In this document: positions 1 through 9,229 of the stretch, one piece after another
Layout: each line of letters starts with the position of its first letter
How positions within the stretch are numbered: the stretch's first letter is position 1
NCBI RefSeq assembly: GCF_019924045.1
Contig: NZ_JAHXBN010000028.1
Coordinates: 62,001 to 126,000 of the forward strand
Direction: 5' to 3'
Source: Dyadobacter fermentans
GTDB taxonomy: Bacteria; Bacteroidota; Bacteroidia; Cytophagales; Spirosomataceae
Length of the DNA stretch: 64,000 bases
Position numbers and translations under genes: made by a program
Notes under the pieces: generated by a model
Database searches by the model: none
The model's input: the letters and a program-made list of their open reading frames with translations, nothing else
Told to the model about the DNA's origin: nothing

Positions 1-1006
1 CACCAAGCGGACCACCAACTTGCTTTACGCGGTTCAGGTTCCTCAGGAATCGGGTTTCTCCAACTACAATGATAATATCGGCGAGATCAAATTTTGGGGA
101 CACGAAGTATCGTTGACCACCCGTAACCTGGTGGGCAAATTGAAATGGACTACCAATGCCAACATCTCGATCAACCGCAACAAGGTGATGGAACTCGCAC
201 CCGGCATCGACCGCGTGTATGGTTCTTTTCACATTACACAGGTAGGCCGCCCATTCGGCCAATTTTATGGCTTGGTAAAAGAAGGCTTCTATATGAACAA
301 GGAGGAGTTGGCCAGCAGCGCGATCATCCCGGGCCGTTCGGCTATTGGTACCATCAAGTTCAAGGACGTGAACGGCGATGGCGTGATCACCAACGGTGGC
401 GATGCCGACGACCGGACGATCATAGGAAATCCGTTCCCGAAATTCACTTACGGTCTGACCAATACATTGAGCTACGGTGGATGGGATCTATCGATCACCG
501 GATCCGGCTCGCAGGGTAACCAGCTTTGGGTACGTCACCTTTACAGCACGGCTAACCTCGACGGTGTATTCAACATGGTGGCAGGTGCCAAGGATCGTTT
601 CCGTGTGAAAAACGGCGTGAACCCGGTAACCGGCGTTGTGGAAGCTCAGACGGTAATTACCCCGGGCAAAGGAATGTACGGTGCTACCAACAACGGTGGT
701 AACTACACCGGTGTGGAACGCGACTGGAACAGCTCTCACTTCCTTGCCAACGCCTCTTACTTTACGCTCAAAAATATTACACTGGGCTACAATCTGGGCG
801 GTATCAACAAGTTTTTCAAGTCGGCCCGTCTGTACGCAAGCGTTCAGCAAGTGTATGTCTTCACCAAATATTGGGGCGGACCTAACCCTGAAACAAGCGC
901 CCAGGGCGACGGACAGGGAGATGGCGGTAACCTTAGCCAGGGTGTGGATCTTTCCAACTATCCGGTACCACGTACATGGACACTCGGTTTGAACCTCAAC
1001 TTCTAA
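1..1006 (+). CDS. SusC/RagA-family TonB-linked outer-membrane transporter, C-terminal part
   Basis: This is the last third of a SusC/RagA-type TonB-dependent transporter; the start lies left of the window. About 334 codons are open from the first bases. The fragment opens with a barrel segment of the type LLYAVQVPQESGFSNY, typical of SusC proteins, and ends with the family's usual last strands (RTWTLGLNLNF, aromatic C-terminal residue for outer-membrane insertion). SusC proteins form a 22-strand barrel that imports oligosaccharides or peptides captured by a SusD lid. A SusD gene follows 39 bp downstream on the same strand, so the two form a normal pair. The substrate cannot be read from this part. 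Confidence 0.93.
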   Translation, partial: TKRTTNLLYAVQVPQESGFSNYNDNIGEIKFWGHEVSLTTRNLVGKLKWTTNANISINRNKVMELAPGIDRVYGSFHITQVGRPFGQFYGLVKEGFYMNKEELASSAIIPGRSAIGTIKFKDVNGDGVITNGGDADDRTIIGNPFPKFTYGLTNTLSYGGWDLSITGSGSQGNQLWVRHLYSTANLDGVFNMVAGAKDRFRVKNGVNPVTGVVEAQTVITPGKGMYGATNNGGNYTGVERDWNSSHFLANASYFTLKNITLGYNLGGINKFFKSARLYASVQQVYVFTKYWGGPNPETSAQGDGQGDGGNLSQGVDLSNYPVPRTWTLGLNLNF

Positions 1007-1045
1007 ACCCGACTCGTAAAACGTCTCATCTTAATTCCGATAGAA

Positions 1046-2557
1046 ATGAAAACTAAATATATAGCAGCGTGGTTTCTGGCAGTGGGGCTGACGAGCAGTT
1101 GCGGGGACAAGTTCCTGACTGTTAACCCGGAAACCGCATTGAGTTCCAACAACTTCTTTACTTCTGAGAACGATTTCAAGCAGGCGGTAAACGCGGCTTA
1201 CGAACCGTTCCGTCAAATGTTCAACGAGCGTGCCTGGATTTTGGAGGAAATGCATTCCGACAATACCTACTACGCCCGTAACAAACTGTACGGTGCGGTG
1301 GACCCTACGGAAAACGTTGCGGATTTCGCGATTCCGACGGCTAACGGCATTACTGCCAACGACAACGTACTGGTGCAGTACCGCCTGAACTACCGGATCA
1401 TCGCCCGCGCGAACCAGATCATCGCATTAATTGACGGGGTGAATTTCGACGCGGCTTCCAAGGGGAACCTGAAAGGCCAAGCGCTCTTCCTGCGTGCGTT
1501 TGCTTATTTCGACCTCGTTCGTCTTTTTGGTAAAGTACCTCTTCACCTGGTACCAGCAACAGGTCGTGACGATGCGCCTGTCCCATTGTCGACGACCGAA
1601 GAAATTTATGCACAGATCGAGAAGGATGCGAAAGAAGCGATCACCGGGCTTCTGGATAAGTCCAAACAAGAGGCTGGACGTGTTACTTCGGGCACAGCTA
1701 GAATGTTGCTGGCGAACCTCTACATTACCCAGAAAAAATGGGCGCTGGCCGAGCCATTACTGAAAGAAATCGTAGCTAGCGGTCAATACGCATTGATGCC
1801 TGATTACAACGATGCATTCTCGACCACGACGGGCAACAAAAACAACAAGGAGTCGCTTTTCGAGATCCAGTACATGGAAGGGTCGTCGGGCTACAACGGT
1901 AACCAGATTTATCGCTTCATTCCGTCGCCTATCACTGCTGCCGAAATCGCGCCGATTACCGGCACCTCCAACCCGCAGCCGACTTCGCAGGAAAGTAACA
2001 ACATTCCGACGCCGGACCTGATTGCAGCATACGAAACCGGCGACAAGAGAAAGGATATTTCGATCGGCTGGGTGACGCTGAGCACCTCACTGGTAGACAA
2101 CAAGCTTTATCCTTACATCAAGAAGTACGCTCGGCCACACTCGTTGCATAACAACACCGGTCAGAACTGGCCTGTGTACCGCTACTCGGAAGTGCTGCTG
2201 TTCCTGGCCGAATCATTGAACGAGCAGGGCAAAACCGGCGACGCCGCTACTTACATCAACCAGGTTCGCACCCGCGCGGGACTCGCAGCGACCAAGGCAG
2301 CCTCGCAGGCGGATATGCGCGAAGCCATCTTCAAAGAAAGAAGGGTAGAACTCGCATTCGAAAACAAGCGCTGGTTTGATCTTACGCGTACTGGACGTGT
2401 GAAGGAAATTATCACTGCCTACGGCGCCAAGGTGAAGGCTAACCCGGCCGCATACTATTTCCCGGCAGGAGCGGTGCCTCCCCCAAATGCATTCACCGTC
2501 CTGGACGACTACTACGGTCTTCCTGCTGTTGAAGCTGCATTGACGCCGCATTTCTGA
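1046..2557 (+). CDS. SusD/RagB-family surface lipoprotein
   Basis: The 503-residue product is a nutrient-binding SusD/RagB lipoprotein, the surface lid of the SusC gene just upstream. A lipoprotein signal ends at a lipobox (LTSSC) with the lipidated Cys at residue 19. The body shows the helical TPR-like family core (repeated FLRAFAYFDLVRLFGKVP-like and WPVYRYSEVLLFLAESLNE-like helices) and the C-terminal block ERRVELAFENKRWFDLTRTG, a hallmark of the family. Length matches the usual 480-600 residues. A strong terminator follows 16 bp after the stop, so this gene ends the transcript. The ligand is not predictable from sequence alone; the next genes suggest a sugar. Confidence 0.95.
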   Translation: MKTKYIAAWFLAVGLTSSCGDKFLTVNPETALSSNNFFTSENDFKQAVNAAYEPFRQMFNERAWILEEMHSDNTYYARNKLYGAVDPTENVADFAIPTANGITANDNVLVQYRLNYRIIARANQIIALIDGVNFDAASKGNLKGQALFLRAFAYFDLVRLFGKVPLHLVPATGRDDAPVPLSTTEEIYAQIEKDAKEAITGLLDKSKQEAGRVTSGTARMLLANLYITQKKWALAEPLLKEIVASGQYALMPDYNDAFSTTTGNKNNKESLFEIQYMEGSSGYNGNQIYRFIPSPITAAEIAPITGTSNPQPTSQESNNIPTPDLIAAYETGDKRKDISIGWVTLSTSLVDNKLYPYIKKYARPHSLHNNTGQNWPVYRYSEVLLFLAESLNEQGKTGDAATYINQVRTRAGLAATKAASQADMREAIFKERRVELAFENKRWFDLTRTGRVKEIITAYGAKVKANPAAYYFPAGAVPPPNAFTVLDDYYGLPAVEAALTPHF

Positions 2558-2572
2558 TGGATGCAGAAGAAT

Positions 2573-2610
2573 AAAAAAGTGCAGCAAGCGAGAGCTCGCT
2601 GCACTTTTTT
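2573..2610 (+). terminator. Rho-independent terminator after the first susCD pair
   Basis: A perfect 13-bp stem (arms 2573-2585 and 2598-2610) pairs AAAAAAGTGCAGC with its complement and ends in a run of six T. It lies directly after the SusD stop codon and should end that transcript. Confidence 0.9.
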
Positions 2611-2808
2611 CATTACAAACACACTTATCCGCCTGATACCCCACAGAACAGGATAGTCGCGTGGATGTTTCAATCTAATATTGCAATATCAGATTATTTA
2701 AAGTTTTAGTTTGCTTTATTTAAGAAGAAACAAATTACGTCAATCAGACACATCCACGCGCTTCATCCTTTTTTATCAATCATATTTACTTAAACTCTGA
2801 GCTGTAAA

Positions 2809-5505
2809 ATGTACACAAAAAAACAATGGTTAAAACTTCCGATGACGCTCGCGGTACTGCTCGCCGTAGGGGTCTTCTGTGGAGTGATGCTAAGTAACCG
2901 AACTGCCAAACACCGTCCTCCCGGCTCAAAGGTCGATAAACTGAAACTTCCTGACGGCTTCAAGGCCGATCATTTATACAGTGTGTCGGAAGAGAAGAAC
3001 GGCTCGTGGGTATCCATGACCTTCGATAACAAGGGAAGGATGATAACTTCCGACCAGTACGGCGGACTTTACCGCCTGGTACTGCCAGCGATCGGCTCTC
3101 CCGACAAGCCTCAGGTTGAAGTGCTTAAAATAGAAGGAGATACTGCGAAAGTAGCGATGGGTTATGCCCACGGGTTGCTGTACGCATTCAATAGCCTTTA
3201 CGTGATGATCAACAACCGGTCGAACGCACGTTTCCCGAAAGGCAGCGGCCTGTACCGTTTGCAGGATACCGATAATAACGATCAGTATGACAAGATCACG
3301 CTCATCAAACCGCTGAAAGGCGAAGGCGAGCATGGTCCGCACAGCATTGTGATGGCACCGGATCAAAAGTCACTTTTCGTGGTAGCCGGTAACTTCACCG
3401 ACCTGCCGCAAATGGATATTTACCGTCTGATGCCGAACTGGAAAAACGACAACCTTTTCCCATTCATTAAAGACCCGCGCGGCCACGCGACGGACCGTAA
3501 TGCACCCGGCGGATGGATTGCCCATACCGATCCGGAAGGCAAAAACTGGGAATTGTACACGGCCGGTTTCCGTAATCCATACGACATTGCATTCAACGAA
3601 GCAGGCGATCTTTTTGCTTATGACTCGGATATGGAATGGGATTTCGGAACACCCTGGTATCGTCCTACACGCGTTTGCCATGCGGTAAGCGGTGGTGAAT
3701 TCGGTTGGAGAACAGGTTCCGCCAACACATCGCCGGCATTTGCCGATTTCCTTTCGCCGGTGATGAATATCGGACAAGGCTCGCCGACCAACCTCATTTA
3801 CCTGAAAGACGCGCGCTTCCCAGCGAAGTACAAAAACACATTGCTCGCATTCGACTGGAGCTTTGGTATCGTTCACGGCTTGCACCTGAAACCAAACGGT
3901 TCTACTTATACTGCCGATCATGAGGAGTTCCTCTCAGGAGCGCCGCTTCCATTGACCGACGGCGCAATCGGCCCCGACGGCGCATTGTATTTCCTGACCG
4001 GCGGCCGTCGCCTCGAATCGGATCTTTACCGCGTGTATTATGGTGATTATAAGAACATTGCACCAGGATCTAACGCAGCTACGCCTGTGATTACCCCCGA
4101 GCACAAGCAGCGTACAGCTATCGAAGAGTACCATGTTAAGAAAGATCCCAAAGCGATCGAGCAGGCCTGGCCATTGCTGAAAAGCCCGGATCGTTTCCTT
4201 CGTTATGCCGGCCGTCTGGCTATTGAACACCAGCCGGTTAGCCAATGGGAAAGCAGAGTTTACGCAGAGAAAGATCCGCAGTCGATCATCTATGCAGCCA
4301 TTGCATTGGGCCGTCAGGGTGACTCCACCAAAGTAGGAGGGCCTCTTTTGAAAAAACTGACCACCATCGATTACGCGAAACTCGACGATCTGAACAAGCA
4401 GGCACTCTTGCGTGCAGTGGAAGTGATCCTGTACCGCACAGGTCAGCCCGACGCCGCCACGAAAGCAGCATTGGTTGCCTATTTGAATCCGAAATACCCA
4501 TCAGCTAATGCATTGCAAAACAGATTTTTAGCTAAAATCCTGGTAACCATCGAAGCGCCGAAAGTGGTTGAAAAAACCCTTGCGCTGATCGCGAAAAACG
4601 AGAAGTTCGATGACAAGGATAATGAAATGGTAACCGCTTCCGCCGACCTTATCCTGCGCAATCCGCAGTACGGCCTTGACCTGGCTGGGTTGTTGGAAAA
4701 AATGCCGCCACAGCAGCAGACTTTCTACGCGATTATGCTGAGCAGCGCCAAAACCGGTTGGACAGCAGCCTCACGCGAAGAGTATTTCAAATGGTTCCAC
4801 AAGGCATTCAGCTACCAGGGTGGACGCAGCTACATCGGCTTTATCGACAAGGCTCGTCAGCTCGCATTGAAACACGTACCGAGCGACAAAGTGGCTTACT
4901 ACAACAAATTATCTGGTTCTGAATTACTTACGGGAACAGGTAACGACCTGGCGAAGCTCTACACGCCGAAAGGACCAGGCCGCGGGTGGAAAGTGGACCA
5001 GGCTGTTGAACTCGTCAAAGACAGTCTCAGCAACCGTGACTTCGAACGCGGCAAGCAGATTTTCTCCGCCGTGCTTTGCAGCCGCTGCCACACGATCCAG
5101 GGCGAAGGAGCCGACGTGGGTCCTGAGCTGACCCAACTGGGAACCCGCTTCTCGGTAAAAGACATGCTTGAAGCGATCATCGAACCGGACAAAGCGGTGT
5201 CTGACCAATATGCTTCGATCTCATTCCAGATGAAAGACGGACAGTCGATCGTTGGCCGCGAGGTGAATCAGGACGCTAACTTCTATTATGTCTCGCAAAA
5301 CCCGTTTGATCCCAAAACGATCCGGAAAGTGGCCAAGAAAGATGTAGTATCAAGCAAAATCTCCCCGGTTTCCATCATGCTTCCGGGTCTGATCAACGGT
5401 TTGAACCCTAACGAATTGAGAGACCTCGTAGCCTACCTGATGGCTGGCGGTAACAAAAATAACCCGATCTACTCCGAATCCGGCGCGCCGAAAAGCGGAA
5501 AATAG
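2809..5505 (+). CDS. Exported sorbosone dehydrogenase-like protein with HEAT-like linker and cytochrome c domain
   Basis: The 898-residue product has an N-terminal membrane or signal segment (about residues 10-30), a beta-propeller of the glucose/sorbosone dehydrogenase type (about 45-420), a helical repeat linker (about 430-720) and a C-terminal cytochrome c domain. The heme motif CSRCH is at residues 757-761, and a distal Met is likely in the SPVSIMLPGL segment near the end. This layout matches the Planctomycete/Verrucomicrobium-type membrane-bound dehydrogenase family (PVC-type heme domain), which is common in Cytophagales. It probably oxidises a sugar or sugar-like substrate in the periplasm and passes electrons to its heme. 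Two exported TIM-barrel genes follow, after a terminator. The substrate is unknown. Confidence 0.85.
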   Translation: MYTKKQWLKLPMTLAVLLAVGVFCGVMLSNRTAKHRPPGSKVDKLKLPDGFKADHLYSVSEEKNGSWVSMTFDNKGRMITSDQYGGLYRLVLPAIGSPDKPQVEVLKIEGDTAKVAMGYAHGLLYAFNSLYVMINNRSNARFPKGSGLYRLQDTDNNDQYDKITLIKPLKGEGEHGPHSIVMAPDQKSLFVVAGNFTDLPQMDIYRLMPNWKNDNLFPFIKDPRGHATDRNAPGGWIAHTDPEGKNWELYTAGFRNPYDIAFNEAGDLFAYDSDMEWDFGTPWYRPTRVCHAVSGGEFGWRTGSANTSPAFADFLSPVMNIGQGSPTNLIYLKDARFPAKYKNTLLAFDWSFGIVHGLHLKPNGSTYTADHEEFLSGAPLPLTDGAIGPDGALYFLTGGRRLESDLYRVYYGDYKNIAPGSNAATPVITPEHKQRTAIEEYHVKKDPKAIEQAWPLLKSPDRFLRYAGRLAIEHQPVSQWESRVYAEKDPQSIIYAAIALGRQGDSTKVGGPLLKKLTTIDYAKLDDLNKQALLRAVEVILYRTGQPDAATKAALVAYLNPKYPSANALQNRFLAKILVTIEAPKVVEKTLALIAKNEKFDDKDNEMVTASADLILRNPQYGLDLAGLLEKMPPQQQTFYAIMLSSAKTGWTAASREEYFKWFHKAFSYQGGRSYIGFIDKARQLALKHVPSDKVAYYNKLSGSELLTGTGNDLAKLYTPKGPGRGWKVDQAVELVKDSLSNRDFERGKQIFSAVLCSRCHTIQGEGADVGPELTQLGTRFSVKDMLEAIIEPDKAVSDQYASISFQMKDGQSIVGREVNQDANFYYVSQNPFDPKTIRKVAKKDVVSSKISPVSIMLPGLINGLNPNELRDLVAYLMAGGNKNNPIYSESGAPKSGK

Positions 5506-5549
5506 ATCACACGATTTTTTGAGTAGATTATAATTAATTAGGCTTAAGA

Positions 5550-5619
5550 TAGTGGTGCTGCGTGTTGATCCTGATGCTTTCCAAGCAGAAACGGGTCCGG
5601 TAGCATCACTACTTTTTTT
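5550..5619 (+). terminator. Rho-independent terminator after the dehydrogenase/cytochrome gene
   Basis: A 10-bp stem pairs TAGTGGTGCT (5550-5559) with AGCATCACTA (5602-5611), with one G-U pair, and is followed by seven T. The 42-base loop is long, so a further internal structure is likely. It separates the cytochrome gene from the TIM-barrel pair. Confidence 0.7.
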
Positions 5620-5654
5620 GTGGATGCAAGAAAGGAACACGCGCTCTTAAAGCA

Positions 5655-5674
5655 AACGTATGTAGCAATACGTT
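5655..5674 (+). other. Small perfect hairpin in the leader of the TIM-barrel pair
   Basis: AACGTAT at 5655-5661 pairs exactly with ATACGTT at 5668-5674 around a six-base loop, about 75 bp before the next start codon. No T-run follows. It could be a transcript hairpin or a protein-binding dyad; the sequence does not decide. Confidence 0.3.
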
Positions 5675-5749
5675 CAAAGCCTAAAAAGGGTAGGGGCTTA
5701 CCGTCCAGACGATCATTAACTTACATTATTACAGATAGTTTACTATTAA

Positions 5750-6646
5750 ATGAAGTCACTTTCAAATCGAAGAAAAGCGCTTAAAAATATGGCTGCGGCA
5801 GCAGGGCTGGGTACATTTTCCAGCTCTCTCGCCCATGCATTTGCCGCTTCTGAAAAGGCGCTCGGACCGCAACTGAACGGCAAGATTAATCACTCCGTAT
5901 GCAAATGGTGTTATAGTAAAATTCCCCTGGAGACCTTCGCGCAGGAATGCAAGAAGATCGGGCTGACGTCCATCGAACTCCTGGGCCCGGAGGAATGGCC
6001 GGTGATCAAAAAATACGGACTTACTTGTGCATTACCCTGGGGCGAAGGACTTACCCGCAGTATTGATAAGGGTTTCAACGACCCGAAGAACCACGAAGAG
6101 CTGATCAAAGGATTTGAAGATGTAATCCCGAAAGTGCGTGCAGCGGGCTACGACAAGATCATTTGTTTTTCCGGCAATCGCCGTGGCATGTCAGATTATG
6201 ACGGCATCCGCAACTGCGCCGAGGGTATCCGCAAACTGATCCCGACTTGCGAAAAGCATAATGTGACACTGGTAATGGAGCTGCTGAATAGCAAGGTCAA
6301 CCATAAAGACTACATGTGCGACCGGACGGAGTGGGGTGCAGCACTTTGTGAAGCGGTTGGTTCTGAGAAGTTTAAGCTGCTTTACGACATCTACCACATG
6401 CAGATCCAGGAAGGTGACGTAATCGCGACAATCAAAAAGTACCATAAGTATATTGCGCATTATCACACGGGCGGCGTACCGGGGCGTCACGAGATCGACG
6501 AAACGCAGGAGCTTTATTATCCGTCGATTATGAAAGCCATTGTAGAAACCGGTTACAAAGGATTCGTAGGGCAGGAGTTTGTCCCAAGCCGCGGCGACGA
6601 TCTGGCTTCTTTGAAGCAGGGAGTTACTATTTGCGATATCGCTTAG
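5750..6646 (+). CDS. Exported TIM-barrel sugar isomerase-like protein (hydroxypyruvate isomerase family), copy 1
   Basis: The 298-residue product belongs to the AP-endonuclease-2/xylose-isomerase-like TIM-barrel family. The hydroxypyruvate isomerase-type metal site is visible as E177 (MELLNSK), D213 with H216 (LLYDIYHMQ), H239 (HYHTGGVPGRHEI) and E276 (GQEFVP). The N-terminus (SNRRKALKNMAAAAGLG, then a hydrophobic stretch to AHAFA) is a Tat-type signal, so the enzyme is folded before export. It is followed 24 bp downstream by a close paralogue. Together with the preceding periplasmic dehydrogenase it suggests extracytoplasmic processing of sugar derivatives; the exact reaction is unknown. Confidence 0.85.
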   Translation: MKSLSNRRKALKNMAAAAGLGTFSSSLAHAFAASEKALGPQLNGKINHSVCKWCYSKIPLETFAQECKKIGLTSIELLGPEEWPVIKKYGLTCALPWGEGLTRSIDKGFNDPKNHEELIKGFEDVIPKVRAAGYDKIICFSGNRRGMSDYDGIRNCAEGIRKLIPTCEKHNVTLVMELLNSKVNHKDYMCDRTEWGAALCEAVGSEKFKLLYDIYHMQIQEGDVIATIKKYHKYIAHYHTGGVPGRHEIDETQELYYPSIMKAIVETGYKGFVGQEFVPSRGDDLASLKQGVTICDIA

Positions 6647-6670
6647 TACTGATATTCCATATTTTAGATT

Positions 6671-7555
6671 ATGTCAACCAGAAGAAACGCCTTAAAAAAT
6701 ATAGCCGCGGGAACCGCCGCAGGTGCCGCAGCCGGAGTGATGTCCATCTCGGAAGTTTTCGCCAAAACCGAATCCGTACTAGGTACTAAACTGAATGGTA
6801 AGATCAATCACTCGGTTTGCAAGTGGTGTTACGGAAAAATCCCGCTCGACACGTTCGCGCAGGAATGTAAGAAAATCGGTATCACTTCCATTGAACTTCT
6901 CGGACCGGAGGATTGGCCGACATTGAAAAAGTACGGGCTCACCTGCGCGCTACCTAACGGCGCGGGCATGGGTATCGAAAAAGGTTTCAACGATCTGGCC
7001 CTGCACGACGAGCTTGTCAAAAGTTACGAGGATCTTTTTCCCAAACTGAAAGAAGCCGGTTATAAAACAGTCATCTGCTTTTCGGGTAACCGCCGCGGGA
7101 TGTCCGACTATGACGGCATGCGCAACTGCGCTATCGGACTGCGGCGCCTGATGCCATCCGCCGAAAAGTATGGCATTACCATGATCATGGAATTGCTGAA
7201 CAGCAAGGTCAACCACAAGGACTATATGTGTGACCACACCGCATGGGGCGCCGGGCTTTGCGAGATGGTCGGTTCGGAAAACTTCAAATTGCTTTACGAC
7301 ATTTACCATATGTCGATCATGGAAGGCGACGTGATCGCGACCATTAAACAGTACCACAAATACATCGGCCATTATCATACCGGCGGCGTCCCGGGCCGCA
7401 ACGAAATCGACGAAGGCCAGGAATTGTATTACCCGGCAATTATGAAAGCGATTGTCGAAACCGGGTACAAAGGATTTGTTGCGCAAGAATTCATCCCCAA
7501 GCGCGAGCCGTTGGCTTCTTTGGCCGAATGCGTGAAGATTTGCGATGTAGCCTGA
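6671..7555 (+). CDS. Exported TIM-barrel sugar isomerase-like protein (hydroxypyruvate isomerase family), copy 2
   Basis: The 294-residue product is closely similar along its whole length to the gene 24 bp upstream, with the same metal ligands (E in MELLNSK, D and H in LLYDIYHMS, H in HYHTGGVPGRNEI, E in AQEF). It also carries its own Tat-type signal (STRRNALKNIAAG). The two differ mainly in the signal peptide and in a surface stretch (WGEGLTRSIDKG against NGAGMGIEKG). This is a tandem duplication; whether both copies act on one substrate cannot be told. The short spacing suggests one transcript. Confidence 0.85.
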   Translation: MSTRRNALKNIAAGTAAGAAAGVMSISEVFAKTESVLGTKLNGKINHSVCKWCYGKIPLDTFAQECKKIGITSIELLGPEDWPTLKKYGLTCALPNGAGMGIEKGFNDLALHDELVKSYEDLFPKLKEAGYKTVICFSGNRRGMSDYDGMRNCAIGLRRLMPSAEKYGITMIMELLNSKVNHKDYMCDHTAWGAGLCEMVGSENFKLLYDIYHMSIMEGDVIATIKQYHKYIGHYHTGGVPGRNEIDEGQELYYPAIMKAIVETGYKGFVAQEFIPKREPLASLAECVKICDVA

Positions 7556-7836
7556 CGCCGAAGCAACACATTCTGCGTGTATTCGCTCGAAAATTGCCTG
7601 AGGAAGCTGTTTGAAACGCTGAAAAAGCACTTAAAATAGCATTTTCGGGAAATTTTGAATTTCATAGAACCATTTTTATTCACCAATAAAACCATCAAAA
7701 TCAACTCAATTTCAAGGCATTAAAAGAAGAAAACCAGCAAACACACCGCCTGACATTTCAACAAAAATATCGACCCGACAAAGAGGACGGGCTATCAAAA
7801 CCTCGACACTATCAACGAACCGTATTCGACGACCTG

Positions 7837-9075
7837 ATGCTTAAATTCTCCGCGAAAGTTTTTATAGCTTTCATTCCAGTCTCCAACATTTATGCACAAT
7901 CGAAATTTGAACCAGGGTACATAGTCACATCGTCACAAGACACTATTCGCGGGACGATTGAGTATCATAACTGGTCGCAGAATCCGGAAACCATTCGTTT
8001 TCGGGACGAAAAGTTTCAGACTGAAAAGACATTAGGGCTACATGAATTGTCTGCATTTCAGGTTCATGGCGAAACTTATGAAAGGGCAGAGGTCCACCGA
8101 AAAATTCAAGGCGATAATAATGTTACAGAAAACGGCCTCCCGGAGCTTACCCGGGATACAGTATTTTTATTGAGACTAGTCGACGGTCCGAAAAGCCTGC
8201 ACTATTTACGGGATCGATCAGACAACGTTCAATTGTACATCGGTCCTGAACACGAATTGCTGGTTTATCATAAGTACAAGATTATCAAGGAGAATCAAAA
8301 TCGAATTGCTACCGTTGATCGTTACCGGCAACAGATCAAGGCGTATTTGGATTGCGAGAGTGTCGCGAACCGCGTTCCAAACCTGAGATATTCTAATAAA
8401 GAAATCTCGCGGCTTTTCGAGCTGTATTACGACAAGTGCTCCACAACGAAACCCAAAGTAATTACGAAACGTGAGGGTCTCGGTTTTGAATCAGGCGCAT
8501 TAGCCGGAGTGACATTTTCAAAATTGTCGTTCAAAGGTTATCATTTTGAATATCTTACCGAACGTCAGCATACTACGTCGGTACGTCCAACAGTTGGATT
8601 GTTCCTGAACATCGTCATACCACGGACAAACAAAAATCTCATAGTGGCCAACGAACTGACGTATTCGTCTTACCAAATTTCAGATCGCTACCAGACCAAT
8701 GTAAATCCTGAAAACTTCACCATTACCGATTTCACTTTCGGGCTGAGTCACCTCAGGCTGAACAACCTGATCCGTTACCGGATTACCCGTGGCAACGCAT
8801 TCCTGTACGGAAACGTCGGAATCTCGAACGGCTTTGTGGTTTCTGAGAATAATCGATACGTAGCCACAACACATTTTTACACAGACGTCCATGTCGACGA
8901 AGACAAGGCGCTGGCAACGCGTAAGCACGACCAGGGTTTTGTTATTGGTATCGGTGCAGGAATTCGGAAGCTCGGGTTCGAAGCGAGGTTTGAGAACAGC
9001 AATGGAAATTCCGATTACTTCTCAGTTACCTCAAATGTAAAGCGAGTAGCTTTGCATGTTTATTACAGATTCTAA
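7837..9075 (+). CDS. Putative outer-membrane beta-barrel protein of unknown function
   Basis: The 412-residue product starts with a signal peptide (MLKFSAKVFIAFIPVSNIYAQ). The N-terminal half resembles a module seen in many Cytophagales proteins (FEPGYIVTSSQDTIRGTIEY and following), with regular beta strands. The C-terminal half (about 215-412) has alternating hydrophobic strands ending in LHVYYRF, with a terminal Phe as in outer-membrane barrels. No enzyme motif is visible. The gene stands alone between a 280-bp gap and a bidirectional terminator. Its function is unknown; family membership rests on recall of similar proteins. Confidence 0.7.
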   Translation: MLKFSAKVFIAFIPVSNIYAQSKFEPGYIVTSSQDTIRGTIEYHNWSQNPETIRFRDEKFQTEKTLGLHELSAFQVHGETYERAEVHRKIQGDNNVTENGLPELTRDTVFLLRLVDGPKSLHYLRDRSDNVQLYIGPEHELLVYHKYKIIKENQNRIATVDRYRQQIKAYLDCESVANRVPNLRYSNKEISRLFELYYDKCSTTKPKVITKREGLGFESGALAGVTFSKLSFKGYHFEYLTERQHTTSVRPTVGLFLNIVIPRTNKNLIVANELTYSSYQISDRYQTNVNPENFTITDFTFGLSHLRLNNLIRYRITRGNAFLYGNVGISNGFVVSENNRYVATTHFYTDVHVDEDKALATRKHDQGFVIGIGAGIRKLGFEARFENSNGNSDYFSVTSNVKRVALHVYYRF

Positions 9076-9160
9076 GAAATCGCTGTGGATACAGTGGTCA
9101 GCGCATCATACATACATTTGTTGTATAATTTATATTATGTTAAATAGATATTCCTAAACG

Positions 9161-9190
9161 AAGAGAGCATCGGGTAATCGATGCTCTCTT
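9161..9190. terminator. Bidirectional hairpin terminator between converging genes
   Basis: A perfect 12-bp stem (AAGAGAGCATCG at 9161-9172 with its complement at 9179-9190, six-base loop) lies between the ends of the outer-membrane protein gene (+) and the TPR gene (-). T-rich stretches follow on both strands. Confidence 0.75.
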
Positions 9191-9229
9191 CTATTTTATA
9201 GACTCACGTGAAGCTATCGCTTCGTAATC

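Noticed and set aside
5550..5619. Riboswitch in the long-loop hairpin after the cytochrome gene
   Set aside because: I could not match any conserved riboswitch core; a terminator with a long loop is sufficient.
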